Positions 24,117 to 36,195 of a stretch of DNA of 36,977 bases are shown here, piece after piece. The translations under genes and the position numbers were made by a program. Where the stretch lies: assembly GCA_007116035.1 (NCBI GenBank), contig SKJG01000172.1, positions 1 through 36,977 on the forward strand. Direction: 5' to 3'. Position 1 is the first letter of the stretch, and each line of letters begins with the position of its first letter. Under the pieces are notes generated by a model. The model was not told the origin of the DNA. It did no database searches and was given only the letters and a program-made list of their open reading frames with translations. Origin of the DNA: Thioalkalivibrio sp. (GTDB lineage Bacteria; Pseudomonadota; Gammaproteobacteria; Ectothiorhodospirales; Ectothiorhodospiraceae).

Positions 24117-24434
24117 ATGGAAAACGGAGTGACTGTGATCGTCTGGCTGGTCTGGCTAGCGATTTTTCTGCTTGCCATACCGCTGGTTTTGCGAATCCGC
24201 CATCCTGAACAGCGCGCATTCGCCGCCTATCTGATCTTCGTCAGCATCTTTACCGTCGTGGCCGGGGTGCTGTTCTGGCTGTTGTCCTGGCTGGCGCTCG
24301 CCTTGGGGCTTGCGCCGATGCTGGAACGGGTGATTCCCGCGATCGCATTTCTGCTGCTGATCTTTGTCCCCGCGTTTGCACTCGCGTTCTGGCAGGCACG
24401 CAAGCCGCGGTGGAGGAAAGCGCCACCCCCTTGA
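24117..24434 (+). CDS. Small three-helix membrane protein of unknown function
   Basis: A 105-residue membrane protein that I do not recognise. Three hydrophobic helices lie at about residues 6-25, 36-62 and 70-92, followed by a short basic tail ([10 protein letters not shown]). The ATG at 24117 has AAGAGGA about nine bases upstream. It stands between the fusion enzyme and the branching enzyme in a cluster otherwise made of soluble enzymes, and could be an unrelated passenger. Codon use is like its neighbours. No motif suggests a transport or enzymatic role. Confidence 0.75.
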   Translation: MENGVTVIVWLVWLAIFLLAIPLVLRIRHPEQRAFAAYLIFVSIFTVVAGVLFWLLSWLALALGLAPMLERVIPAIAFLLLIFVPAFALAFWQARKPRWRKAPPP

Positions 24435-24478
24435 ACGTTCGCCGGCGTCGCGATGTACTGCATACGGCCTCCGTTATG

Positions 24479-24495
24479 GCGGGGGCATGCCCCGC
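24479..24495. promoter_or_regulatory. Hairpin in the glgB leader
   Basis: GCGGGG and CCCCGC pair around a GCATG loop, ending 57 bases before the glgB start. It could be a terminator for the small membrane-protein gene or an attenuator; no T-run follows. Confidence 0.3.
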
Positions 24496-24552
24496 AATCC
24501 GCCATCTGTGCCGCTCCGAGCAATGAAAGACATGGAAACCCGGGAGCGATCG

Positions 24553-26481
24553 ATGAATAACCCTGCGCAATCCGTCTGGCATGACGTCCCGATGCTGACC
24601 GAGCACGATGTCTACCTGTTCAAACAGGGTCGACACACCAGGCTTTACGAGAAGATTGGGGCCCATGTTCGGGAGGTCGATGGCGTCGCGGGCGTGAGCT
24701 TCGGGGTCTGGGCACCCAATGCCAGGGAGGTTTCGGTCATCGGTGATTTCAACCACTGGCGTGCCGGCAGCCATCCGCTGCAGGTCCGCGAGGACGACTC
24801 CGGGATCTGGGAGGGCTTCGTTCCGGGCCTCATGCCGGGCACTCAATACAAATTCCACATCGTGTCCCGGGTCGGGCAGTACGCCGTGGACAAGGGAGAC
24901 CCACTCGCGTTCTCCTGGGAGGAGCCGCCGGCGACTGCCTGCCGGGTCCAGGAACTGGATTACCCCTGGGACGATACCGCATGGATGGAACGGCGCCACC
25001 GGGCCAATGGCCTGGATGCCCCCTGGTCCGTCTACGAGATGCACCCAGGCTCGTGGCGGAGGGTCGCGGAGGAGGGCAACCGCGTGCCCACGTACCGCGA
25101 ATTGGCGGAATGGCTGCCCGCCTATCTGGGCGAACTGGGCTACACCCACGTGGAGTTGATGCCGATCACCGAACATCCCTTCTACGGGTCATGGGGGTAC
25201 CAGACGACCGGCTATTTCGCGCCGACCGCCCGTTATGGAACGCCGCAGGACTTCATGCACCTGGTGGACCGACTGCATCAGTCGGGAATTGGCGTGATCG
25301 TGGACTGGGTGCCCTCGCATTTTCCGGACGATGAGCACGGGTTGCGGTATTTCGACGGCACCCACCTCTTCGAACACGCCGATCCCAAAAGCGGTTTCCA
25401 CCCCGAGTGGCAGAGCTACATCTTCAACTACGGGCGGCACGAGGTCCGTTCCTTTCTGCTCAGCAGTGCGCTGTTCTGGCTGAAGCAGTACCACCTGGAT
25501 GGGCTGCGCGTGGATGCCGTGGCCTCGATGCTCTACCTCGACTATGGCCGGCAGGCGGGTGAATGGATACCCAACGAGCACGGCGGCAACGAAAACCTGG
25601 CGGCGGTGGAGTTTCTGCGCGATCTGAACGAGGCGATCTACCGGGATCTGCCCGACACCCAGACCATCGCCGAGGAATCCACTGCGTGGCCCATGGTCTC
25701 GAGACCAACGTACCTGGGCGGCCTGGGTTTCGGCATGAAATGGAACATGGGCTGGATGCACGACACGCTGGCGTATTTTGCGAACGACCCGCTGTACCGC
25801 AAGTACCATCACGACCAGCTGACCTTCAGCCTGGCCTATGCCTTCAACGAGAATTTCATGCTCGCCCTCTCCCACGACGAGGTGGTGCATGGAAAGGGTT
25901 CTCTGATCAACAAGATGCCAGGCGACGACTGGCAGAAGTTCGCCAACCTGCGGGCACTGTTCGGATACATGTACGGACACCCGGGCAAGAAGCTGACGTT
26001 CATGGGTGACGAGTTCGGCCAGTGGCGCGAATGGAGTCACGACCGCGGATTGGACTGGGAGCTGCTGGAACAGCCTGCGCATCGCGGCCTCCGGCATTGG
26101 CTTGGCGATCTGAATCACTTCTACCGGAACCAGCCCGCGCTGTTCGAGCAGGACTTCGTCGCGGCCGGCTTCGAATGGATCGACCGCCAGGACGTCGAGG
26201 AGAGCACCCTGAGCTTCCTGCGGAAAGCCAGAAACCCGGACGACATGATTCTCGTGATCTGCAACCTGACGCCGGTCCCGCGTGACAACTACCGCATTGG
26301 GGTCCCGCGAGGCGGGTGGTGGCGGGAGATGCTGAACAGTGATGCCCAGACCTATGGCGGTAGCGGACGCGGTAACCGGGGCGGCGTGGAGAGTGCACCG
26401 GTGGGTGCGCACGGCCACTACCATTCGCTGGTCCTCGACCTGCCGCCGCTGGCGGTGCTGTTTCTGAAGCCGGGGGGCTGA
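24553..26481 (+). CDS. glgB: 1,4-alpha-glucan branching enzyme
   Basis: A 642-residue GH13 branching enzyme that forms alpha-1,6 branch points in glycogen-like glucan. An N-terminal CBM48-type domain (about 45-130, [16 protein letters not shown]) precedes the catalytic barrel and a C-terminal all-beta domain. The catalytic triad is visible: nucleophile D321 (DGLRVDAV), acid/base E374 (IAEEST) and D442 ([10 protein letters not shown]). It is the short form, lacking the extra N-terminal domain of E. coli GlgB (~728 residues). The ATG at 24553 follows GGGAG by six bases; upstream in-frame starts at 24523 and 24364 are less likely. GlgE follows after six bases, so the branching enzyme is co-expressed with the polymerase whose product it branches. 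Confidence 0.95.
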   Translation: MNNPAQSVWHDVPMLTEHDVYLFKQGRHTRLYEKIGAHVREVDGVAGVSFGVWAPNAREVSVIGDFNHWRAGSHPLQVREDDSGIWEGFVPGLMPGTQYKFHIVSRVGQYAVDKGDPLAFSWEEPPATACRVQELDYPWDDTAWMERRHRANGLDAPWSVYEMHPGSWRRVAEEGNRVPTYRELAEWLPAYLGELGYTHVELMPITEHPFYGSWGYQTTGYFAPTARYGTPQDFMHLVDRLHQSGIGVIVDWVPSHFPDDEHGLRYFDGTHLFEHADPKSGFHPEWQSYIFNYGRHEVRSFLLSSALFWLKQYHLDGLRVDAVASMLYLDYGRQAGEWIPNEHGGNENLAAVEFLRDLNEAIYRDLPDTQTIAEESTAWPMVSRPTYLGGLGFGMKWNMGWMHDTLAYFANDPLYRKYHHDQLTFSLAYAFNENFMLALSHDEVVHGKGSLINKMPGDDWQKFANLRALFGYMYGHPGKKLTFMGDEFGQWREWSHDRGLDWELLEQPAHRGLRHWLGDLNHFYRNQPALFEQDFVAAGFEWIDRQDVEESTLSFLRKARNPDDMILVICNLTPVPRDNYRIGVPRGGWWREMLNSDAQTYGGSGRGNRGGVESAPVGAHGHYHSLVLDLPPLAVLFLKPGG

Positions 26482-26487
26482 GAGCGC

Positions 26488-28485
26488 ATGACACGCATCT
26501 TTCCCGAGGAAGGCAGGCAGCGGGTGATGATCGAAGCGGTCAGCCCGCAGGTGGATGGCGGACGCTTTCCCATCAAGCGAACGGTGGGCGAATCGGTGGT
26601 GGTCGAAGCCCGTGCTTTCGCCGATGGCCATGATCGCCTAAGGTGTCTCCTGCGCCATCGACGGGAGGATGGCGCGCTGTGGCACGAGACGCCGATGGTG
26701 CCGATGATCAACGATCGCTGGCGCGCCGAGTTCACGGTTCCGGATCTGGGCCGCTATCTCTACACCGTGACCGGCTGGGTCGATGGTTTCCTCTCCTGGC
26801 TCCACGATCTGGAACGACGCACCGACCCGGAGGATATTCGCGTGGCCCTCTTGATGGGCGCGGAACTGGTGGCTCGGGCGGCGGACCGTGCGGTTGGCGA
26901 TGATGCCCAAACCCTGGCCCGTCTGGCGGAAGCGCTGCGCTCGGAAGAAGATCTGCAGACGCGCGTTGCCGTGGCCATGAGCACCGAGCTCGGTGCTCTG
27001 ATGGAACGCTATCCCGACCGCAGTCTGGCCAGCGTCGAGCAGCGCGAGCTGGTGGTGACGGTGGAGCCGGAACGGGCTCGTTTTGGCGCCTGGTACGAGG
27101 TCTTTCCCCGCTCCTGTAGCATGATCCCCGGAACCCATGGGACCTTCAGGGATTGCGAAAAGTGGCTTCCGTACATTGCCGGGATGGGTTTTGACGTCCT
27201 CTATCTCCCGCCGATCCACCCCATCGGGCGCAGCAGGCGCAAGGGACCCAACAACGCGCTCATGGCGGGCGTCGATGACCCGGGGAGCCCCTGGGCAATC
27301 GGTTCGGCCGAGGGCGGCCATCTCAGCGTTCATCCGGCGTTGGGAACGCTGGAGGACTTCCGCAGCCTTGTCGTCTGCGCCCGCGGCCATGGTCTGGAGC
27401 TCGCCCTCGACATTGCCTTTCAGTGTGCGCCCGACCACCCCTATGTGGCGGAACATCCGGCGTGGTTCCGCCACCGGCCCGATGGCAGCGTGCAATACGC
27501 GGAGAATCCACCGAAGAAATACCAGGACATCTACCCCTTCGATTTCGAAACCGCCGACTGGCAGGGCCTTTGGACCGAACTCGAGGGCATCTTCCGGTTC
27601 TGGATCGAGCAGGGCGTGCAGATTTTCCGGGTCGACAATCCCCACACCAAGAGCTTCGCGTTCTGGGAATGGGTCATTGCTGAAATCAAGCGGGATTTTC
27701 CCGGGACCATCTTTCTGTCCGAGGCATTCGCGCGTCCCGCCGTGCTGCACGGGCTCGCCAAGCGCGGTTTCAGCCAGTCCTACAATTACTTCCCGTGGCG
27801 CAACACCAAACAGGAATTGACCGCGTATTTCACCGAACTCACCCGAGGCGAGGGTAAGGAATACCTGCGCCCCAATCTCTGGCCTGCGACGCCGGATATC
27901 CTGCCCGAATACCTGCAGTTCGGAGGGCGGCCCGCGTTCATGATCCGCGCGACACTGGCGGCGACCCTGGGCGCGAGTTACGGCATTTACGGCCCCGCCT
28001 TTGAACTGGTCGAAAACAGACCCCAGCGGCCCGGAACCGAAGAATATCTCGATTCCGAGAAATACCAGATCAGGCACTGGGATCTCGGACGGCCGGACAG
28101 CCTCAAAGACTACCTCGCACGTCTGAACCGCATCCGCCGCGAGAATCCCGCGCTGCAGTTCGACAAAGGCCTGCGTTTCCACGCGGTGGACAATGACGAA
28201 ATGCTCTGCTTCAGCAAAGCGACGGACGACGGTGGCAATGTCGTGCTGGTGGTGGTCAACCTCGATCCGGTGCATGTGCAGTCGGGTTACGTGCAGCTCC
28301 CGGTCGAGGAATTCGGTCTCGATCCCGGGCATCCGTACCAGGTGCATGACTTGCTGAGCAACTCCCGGCATCTATGGCATGGCGCGCGTAACTACGTGGC
28401 ACTCGATCCGCAGGCCGGGCCGGCGCACATCTTCCGCCTGCGACGCCGGCTGCGGTCCGAGCACGACTTCGACTATTACCTGTAA
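26488..28485 (+). CDS. glgE: Alpha-1,4-glucan:maltose-1-phosphate maltosyltransferase
   Basis: A 665-residue GH13_3 enzyme that transfers maltose from maltose-1-phosphate to the end of a growing alpha-1,4-glucan. The N-terminal beta-sandwich and helical insert (about 1-195) are followed by the catalytic barrel beginning GAWYEVFPRS. Nucleophile D383 sits in IFRVDNPHTKSF and acid/base E412 in FLSEAFARPAV, both in the contexts known from Streptomyces GlgE. The barrel is followed by a C-terminal beta domain ending near the stop. Start is six bases after glgB. The enzyme's donor is made by the TreS-maltokinase protein encoded 12 bases downstream, so the pathway is complete in adjacent genes. Confidence 0.95.
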   Translation: MTRIFPEEGRQRVMIEAVSPQVDGGRFPIKRTVGESVVVEARAFADGHDRLRCLLRHRREDGALWHETPMVPMINDRWRAEFTVPDLGRYLYTVTGWVDGFLSWLHDLERRTDPEDIRVALLMGAELVARAADRAVGDDAQTLARLAEALRSEEDLQTRVAVAMSTELGALMERYPDRSLASVEQRELVVTVEPERARFGAWYEVFPRSCSMIPGTHGTFRDCEKWLPYIAGMGFDVLYLPPIHPIGRSRRKGPNNALMAGVDDPGSPWAIGSAEGGHLSVHPALGTLEDFRSLVVCARGHGLELALDIAFQCAPDHPYVAEHPAWFRHRPDGSVQYAENPPKKYQDIYPFDFETADWQGLWTELEGIFRFWIEQGVQIFRVDNPHTKSFAFWEWVIAEIKRDFPGTIFLSEAFARPAVLHGLAKRGFSQSYNYFPWRNTKQELTAYFTELTRGEGKEYLRPNLWPATPDILPEYLQFGGRPAFMIRATLAATLGASYGIYGPAFELVENRPQRPGTEEYLDSEKYQIRHWDLGRPDSLKDYLARLNRIRRENPALQFDKGLRFHAVDNDEMLCFSKATDDGGNVVLVVVNLDPVHVQSGYVQLPVEEFGLDPGHPYQVHDLLSNSRHLWHGARNYVALDPQAGPAHIFRLRRRLRSEHDFDYYL

Positions 28486-28497
28486 CGAGGGGGCGGT

Positions 28498-31827
<3,330 letters not shown>

Positions 31828-31829
31828 GC

Positions 31830-31898
31830 ATGTGGCTGCACGGCACCGAATGGGGCACGTGGTCGTGGCCGTTGTCTTTCTTCGCGGTTCGCGCATGA
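31830..31898 (+). CDS. Possible 22-codon leader ORF, coupled to the GH77 gene
   Basis: An ATG two bases after the treS stop, preceded by a G-rich GGGGGGTGAGC, opens a 22-residue frame. Its TGA overlaps the ATG of the GH77 gene (ATGA). Four of its residues are Trp (positions 2, 8, 11, 13). It could be a translational-coupling leader, since the GH77 ATG at 31895 has no Shine-Dalgarno of its own. Alternatively the GH77 gene really starts at the overlapping GTG at 31832, which would make this frame a chance product. Confidence 0.3.
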   Translation: MWLHGTEWGTWSWPLSFFAVRA

Positions 31899-34108
31899 GC
31901 CACCCGGGACTCCTCGATCGATTGTGTGAGTGCTACCACATCGCGCCCGCGTATCGCGATATCTGGGGCAACCGTCATCAGGTCTCCGAAGAGACCCAGC
32001 GCGCCCTGCTGGGTGTCATGGGCGTGGCGACCGACAGCGACGAACACATGCAGCAGGCCCTGGAACGGGCCGAGGCCGAGAATTGGGGCCGTCCCTTGCC
32101 GCCGGTACGCGTGGCACGGGAGGGCGAGGATTGCATCCGCCTGGACATTACGGTGCGTGCGCAAAGCGTCGGTCACTGGCACCGCTGGACGCTCACGGAA
32201 GAGGACGGTGGTCGCCGGGAGGGTCGGTTCCGGCCTGTGGATCTCAAGCAGGAGGGCCAGCGGATGCTGGACGGCGAGGTCCGGGAACGCCGCAGGCTTC
32301 TGCTGCCGAACGACCGGCCGGGCGGCTGCCACCGACTCGAACTCGAGGACCTGGAGATGCCTGACGCGGGGATTTCGTCCGTGTCGCTGATCGTGGTTCC
32401 GGCGGATTGTTACCGGCCGCCGGCGGTGTCGGGCGGCCAGCGTGTGTGGGGGCTCAATATCGCGCTGTATGCCCTGCGCTCGAGCCGGAACTGGGGCATT
32501 GGCGACTTCACGGACCTGATCCGGGTCGTCGAATTCGCGTCCGCGGCTGGCGCGGACCTGGTCGGCCTGAATCCACTGCATGCCCTGTTTCCGCACAACC
32601 CCTCCCACGCGAGTCCCTACAGTCCCTCCAGCCGGCAATTCCTGAATGTGCTGTACCTGGACGTGGAGGCGTTGCCCGAATTCGCCGAGTGCGATGCAGC
32701 ACAGCATCAGGTAAGAGACCGCGCCTTCCAGCAGCGCTTGGATCAACTCCGGAAGTCGGAACGGGTCGACTATCCCGGGATTGCCGGGGCGAAGATGACG
32801 GTGCTGGAGACCCTGTACGAACATTTTCGAAAGGAACATCTGGACCGTGGCGATGAACGTGACGAGGCCTTTGCCCGTTTTCGACGGTTACGCGGCGATG
32901 CGCTGCATCTGCATGCGCTGTACGAGACGATTCAGGAATCGCTGCATCGGGCGGATCCGTCGGTCTGGGGCTGGCCTGCATGGCCGGAGCCCTATCGACA
33001 TCCGGAATCCGAGGCCGTGGCGGCGTTTGCGGCCGAAAACGCCGAACGAACGGGCTTTTACGAATACCTGCAATGGCAGGCCCATGCCCAGCTCCAGACG
33101 GCCGGCCATCGCGCCGTAGAGCTGGGTCTTGGATTGGGGCTGTACCAGGACATTGCAGTCAGTGTGGATGTGGGCGGCGCGGAAGCCTGGGCGAATCAGG
33201 AACTGTATGTACTCGAGGGTCGGATCGGTTCCCCGCCGGATGACTTCAATCTGGAGGGTCAGGACTGGGGGCTTCCGCCCTGGAACCCCGAAATGCTGCG
33301 GCGTTGCGCCTATGCGCCGTTCATCAAGACGCTGCGCGAGAACATGAGTACCGCCGGGGTTGTGCGCCTCGATCATGTCATGAGTCTGATGCGGCTCTTC
33401 TGGGTGCCGGCAGGGATGCCTCCGCGCGAAGGCGGCTACGTTGCGTATCCGTTCGAGGATCTGTTGGGCATTCTCGCGCTGGAGAGTCACCGCAACCGCT
33501 GCCTCGTCGTCGGCGAGGATCTGGGCACGGTGCCCGAAGAGGTCCGTGAGGCGCTGCGGCCGATGGGCGTGCTCTCTTACCGCCTGCTCTACTTCGAGAA
33601 AGCGGACGACGGCCATTTCAGAACGCCCGGGGATTTCGCCACGCAGGCCCTGATCGCCACCAGCACGCATGACCTGCCCACGCTGTCCGGCTACTGGGAG
33701 GGTCTGGATCTGGCGTTGCGCGATCGTCTGCATCTTTTCCCCACCGCGAAACACCGCGAAGACCAGATCATCGGGCGCGCGGAGGACCGGGCCCGTCTGC
33801 TCGTCGCGCTGGAAAAGGAGGGGCTGCTGCCCGCGGGCCTGAGCGTGCAGGCGGTTCCCGAGGGGGAAATGACGGTGGACCTCGCGGTGAGTATCCACCG
33901 CTTCCTTGCCCGTACCCCCGCGGTGGTGATGATGGCTCAGATGGAAGACGTACTGGGGCAGCGCGAACAGATCAATCTTCCAGGAACCACGGAAGAGCGT
34001 CCGAACTGGCGCCACAAGTTGAGGCTGGATCTGGAGCAGTGGGAACGGGAGGCGCGGGTTCAAGCCATCCTGAGCGCGCTGAGGCAGGAGAGGTCTGTTA
34101 TCTCGTGA
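31895..34108 (+). CDS. malQ: 4-alpha-glucanotransferase (GH77), canonical type
   Basis: A 737-residue amylomaltase that transfers alpha-1,4-glucan segments between chains and releases glucose or maltose. After an N-terminal beta domain (about 1-150) comes the GH77 barrel. Nucleophile D493 sits in VRLDHVM, acid/base E541 in GEDLGTVPEEV, and D593 in STHDLPTLSGYW. The 250-type motif NPLHALFPHNPSHASPYSPS is present. Length is close to E. coli MalQ (694). The start is uncertain: ATG 31895 matches the family N-terminus but lacks a ribosome-binding site, while GTG 31832 has one and would add 21 residues. The stop overlaps or abuts the next GH77 gene. Its likely role here is trimming and recycling of glucan made by GlgE and GlgB. 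Confidence 0.93.
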   Translation: MSHPGLLDRLCECYHIAPAYRDIWGNRHQVSEETQRALLGVMGVATDSDEHMQQALERAEAENWGRPLPPVRVAREGEDCIRLDITVRAQSVGHWHRWTLTEEDGGRREGRFRPVDLKQEGQRMLDGEVRERRRLLLPNDRPGGCHRLELEDLEMPDAGISSVSLIVVPADCYRPPAVSGGQRVWGLNIALYALRSSRNWGIGDFTDLIRVVEFASAAGADLVGLNPLHALFPHNPSHASPYSPSSRQFLNVLYLDVEALPEFAECDAAQHQVRDRAFQQRLDQLRKSERVDYPGIAGAKMTVLETLYEHFRKEHLDRGDERDEAFARFRRLRGDALHLHALYETIQESLHRADPSVWGWPAWPEPYRHPESEAVAAFAAENAERTGFYEYLQWQAHAQLQTAGHRAVELGLGLGLYQDIAVSVDVGGAEAWANQELYVLEGRIGSPPDDFNLEGQDWGLPPWNPEMLRRCAYAPFIKTLRENMSTAGVVRLDHVMSLMRLFWVPAGMPPREGGYVAYPFEDLLGILALESHRNRCLVVGEDLGTVPEEVREALRPMGVLSYRLLYFEKADDGHFRTPGDFATQALIATSTHDLPTLSGYWEGLDLALRDRLHLFPTAKHREDQIIGRAEDRARLLVALEKEGLLPAGLSVQAVPEGEMTVDLAVSIHRFLARTPAVVMMAQMEDVLGQREQINLPGTTEERPNWRHKLRLDLEQWEREARVQAILSALRQERSVIS

Positions 34109-36075
34109 CGATGACCCAGAACATCGCCTCCAACCCCTTGCCCGACCCCGCGATTGCGGAGGGGCTGCAGCTGCTTGGGAAGCGGCGTTTGGCACTGGCC
34201 ATCCATGATCCCTGCTTTCCGGGACTGTCAGCCGAGGATATCGGGCGGGGCTCACCGTACAGTCGTGGCGCCAGGCAATTCGTCGCCTTTGTACGCAGCC
34301 TGGGTTTCGACACGATCCAGCTGGGGCCCATGGGGCAGACGCCTCGCGATGACCCTTCTCCCTACAACGGAACGGTGTTTTCCCGAAACGTGCTGAACCT
34401 CGATTTGGCAAGCCTGACGGGGGAAGGCGGTTCCAGCAATGTTTCCGGAGGCTGGCTGCATGCGGACACCCTCGAACGTCTGGTCGGGGAATGCCCGTGT
34501 GATGACGGCGCGCGCAGTGTGCATGGCTACGCTTTCGATGCCTGTCACAAGGCCCTGGAAGAGATCCATCAAAACTTCAAGGCGGCCCGCGCCCGAGGCG
34601 ATTCCCGCGCCCTGAAACTCGATGCAGAGCTGAACCATTTCGCCGAACGCAATCGCGACTGGCTCGCACCCGACGCCCTGTATCACGCGCTGTCGGGGCG
34701 TCATGGAGAACGACATCACCGGCAATGGCCGGTAACCGATGCCGTCTGCCCCGATGCTGCACTGTACCGGCATATCGGCCAGCGATCGGATCCATGCACC
34801 TCGCGCCGGAGCGTACTTTTCGATACCCATCACGATGAACTCGAACGCTATCGGCTGGGACAGTTCCTCGTTCACCGCCAACATGCCACGTTCCAGGCCG
34901 CGTCGAAGGATTTGGGGTTGCGCCTTTACGGCGACCTTCAGGTGGGGCTCTCGGCATGCGATGAATGGAGCCGTGGCGGTATGCACCTGGTGGGTTACCG
35001 CATGGGTGCGCCGCCCAGCCGCACCAATCGCGACGGACAGCCGTGGGGCTACGGGGTGTACGACCCGGATCAGTACCTCGATGGTGACGGTGCGCCGGGG
35101 CCGGTGCTGCGTTTCATGCTCGCGCGGATCCAAAAGATGTTGGAAGAGTTCGATGGGCTGCGCATCGATCACCCGCACGGTCTCGTGTGCCCGTGGGTAT
35201 ACCGTAGCGACGACCCCGACCCCAGCCATGCGGTGCAGCATGGTGCGCGGCTGTTCTCGTCGCCGCATCTCGCAGACCATCCGGACCTTGGCCGTTTTGC
35301 CATCGCCGGGGTGGAGCAGCTGAACCCGGCCGTTCCCCGCTATGCGGACGAATGGGTACGGTGGCTGCGGCCGGATCAGGTCGGGCGCTATGCCCTGCTG
35401 CTGGATACGGTCGTGAGCGTGGTGCGCGAGCATGGGGGATCGAGCGAGGATATCCCCTGCGAGGTCCTGAGCACGTTGCCTTATCCCCTGGCGAGTGTCA
35501 TCAGGCGCCAGGGTCTGGGGCGGTTTCGGGTGACGCAGAAGGCGGATCTGTTCAACCGCGACGACGTCTACCGCAGTGAGAACGCCGAAGCCCGGGACTG
35601 GATCATGGTGGGCACGCACGACACGCCCCCGATCTGGCATCTGGCCCGCCAGTGGGTGGAGGAGGGTGTGCGGGCCCGTCAGGAGGCGAACGTTCTTGCC
35701 GCGCGACTCGTCCCCGCCGGGGAACGTGAGGCATTCGCGCGCGAGTTGTCCGGGAATCGCAACAAACTGGTGCATGCGAAGCTGGCGGATGTGTTCGCCA
35801 GTCCCGCAGAACAGGTCATGGTGTTCTTCGCCGATCTCCTCGGTCAGGAACAGACGTACAACCGGGCCGGCTTCGTTGATCTGGAAAACTGGACCCTGCG
35901 CGTGCCCCGCGACTATGCCACTTCGTTTCCGCGCGCGGCGGCGCGGGGGGACGCCCTGAATCTGCATTGCGTGCTGGCGCTGGCGTTGCGCGCGCGAGGC
36001 GATGATTTCGCGCGGCTCCACGGCGATCTGATCAGGCGTCTGCGCGAACAATCGGGGTGGTGGTGTGGTGAGTGA
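34105..36075 (+). CDS. Second, divergent GH77 4-alpha-glucanotransferase
   Basis: A 656-residue GH77-type protein very different from its neighbour. The nucleophile is clear (D355 in GLRIDHPHGL), as is the third acid (D506 in GTHDTPPIW). The acid/base Glu is in an altered setting, E453 in IPCEVLSTLP, where canonical enzymes have GEDLGT. The N-terminus has the family's IHDPCFP and LGFDTIQLGPMGQTPRDDPSPY, in which the loop that usually reads ASPYSP is DPSPYNG. It lacks the N-terminal beta domain of the first enzyme. A GTG at 34105 overlaps the upstream stop (GTGA) and has GAGAGG about eleven bases upstream; an ATG two codons later is the alternative. It is the last gene of the glucan cluster. 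Substrate preference is unknown. Confidence 0.88.
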   Translation: MTMTQNIASNPLPDPAIAEGLQLLGKRRLALAIHDPCFPGLSAEDIGRGSPYSRGARQFVAFVRSLGFDTIQLGPMGQTPRDDPSPYNGTVFSRNVLNLDLASLTGEGGSSNVSGGWLHADTLERLVGECPCDDGARSVHGYAFDACHKALEEIHQNFKAARARGDSRALKLDAELNHFAERNRDWLAPDALYHALSGRHGERHHRQWPVTDAVCPDAALYRHIGQRSDPCTSRRSVLFDTHHDELERYRLGQFLVHRQHATFQAASKDLGLRLYGDLQVGLSACDEWSRGGMHLVGYRMGAPPSRTNRDGQPWGYGVYDPDQYLDGDGAPGPVLRFMLARIQKMLEEFDGLRIDHPHGLVCPWVYRSDDPDPSHAVQHGARLFSSPHLADHPDLGRFAIAGVEQLNPAVPRYADEWVRWLRPDQVGRYALLLDTVVSVVREHGGSSEDIPCEVLSTLPYPLASVIRRQGLGRFRVTQKADLFNRDDVYRSENAEARDWIMVGTHDTPPIWHLARQWVEEGVRARQEANVLAARLVPAGEREAFARELSGNRNKLVHAKLADVFASPAEQVMVFFADLLGQEQTYNRAGFVDLENWTLRVPRDYATSFPRAAARGDALNLHCVLALALRARGDDFARLHGDLIRRLREQSGWWCGE

Positions 36076-36078
36076 AAT

Positions 36079-36094
36079 GCGTCGTTTGCGACGC
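36079..36094. terminator. Short hairpin after the glucan cluster
   Basis: GCGTCG and CGACGC pair around TTTG, three bases after the stop at 36075. There is no T-run, so this is a weak terminator candidate before the AMP-ligase gene. Confidence 0.3.
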
Positions 36095-36195
36095 GCCTCC
36101 AGCGGTCGTGTGCGTCGACCGGCCTGGGGGGCGAGATCAGGTGATGCAGGGAAAGTCCATACTTAGGTCGTTACTTCTTCCGGAGGCGCCACGCT

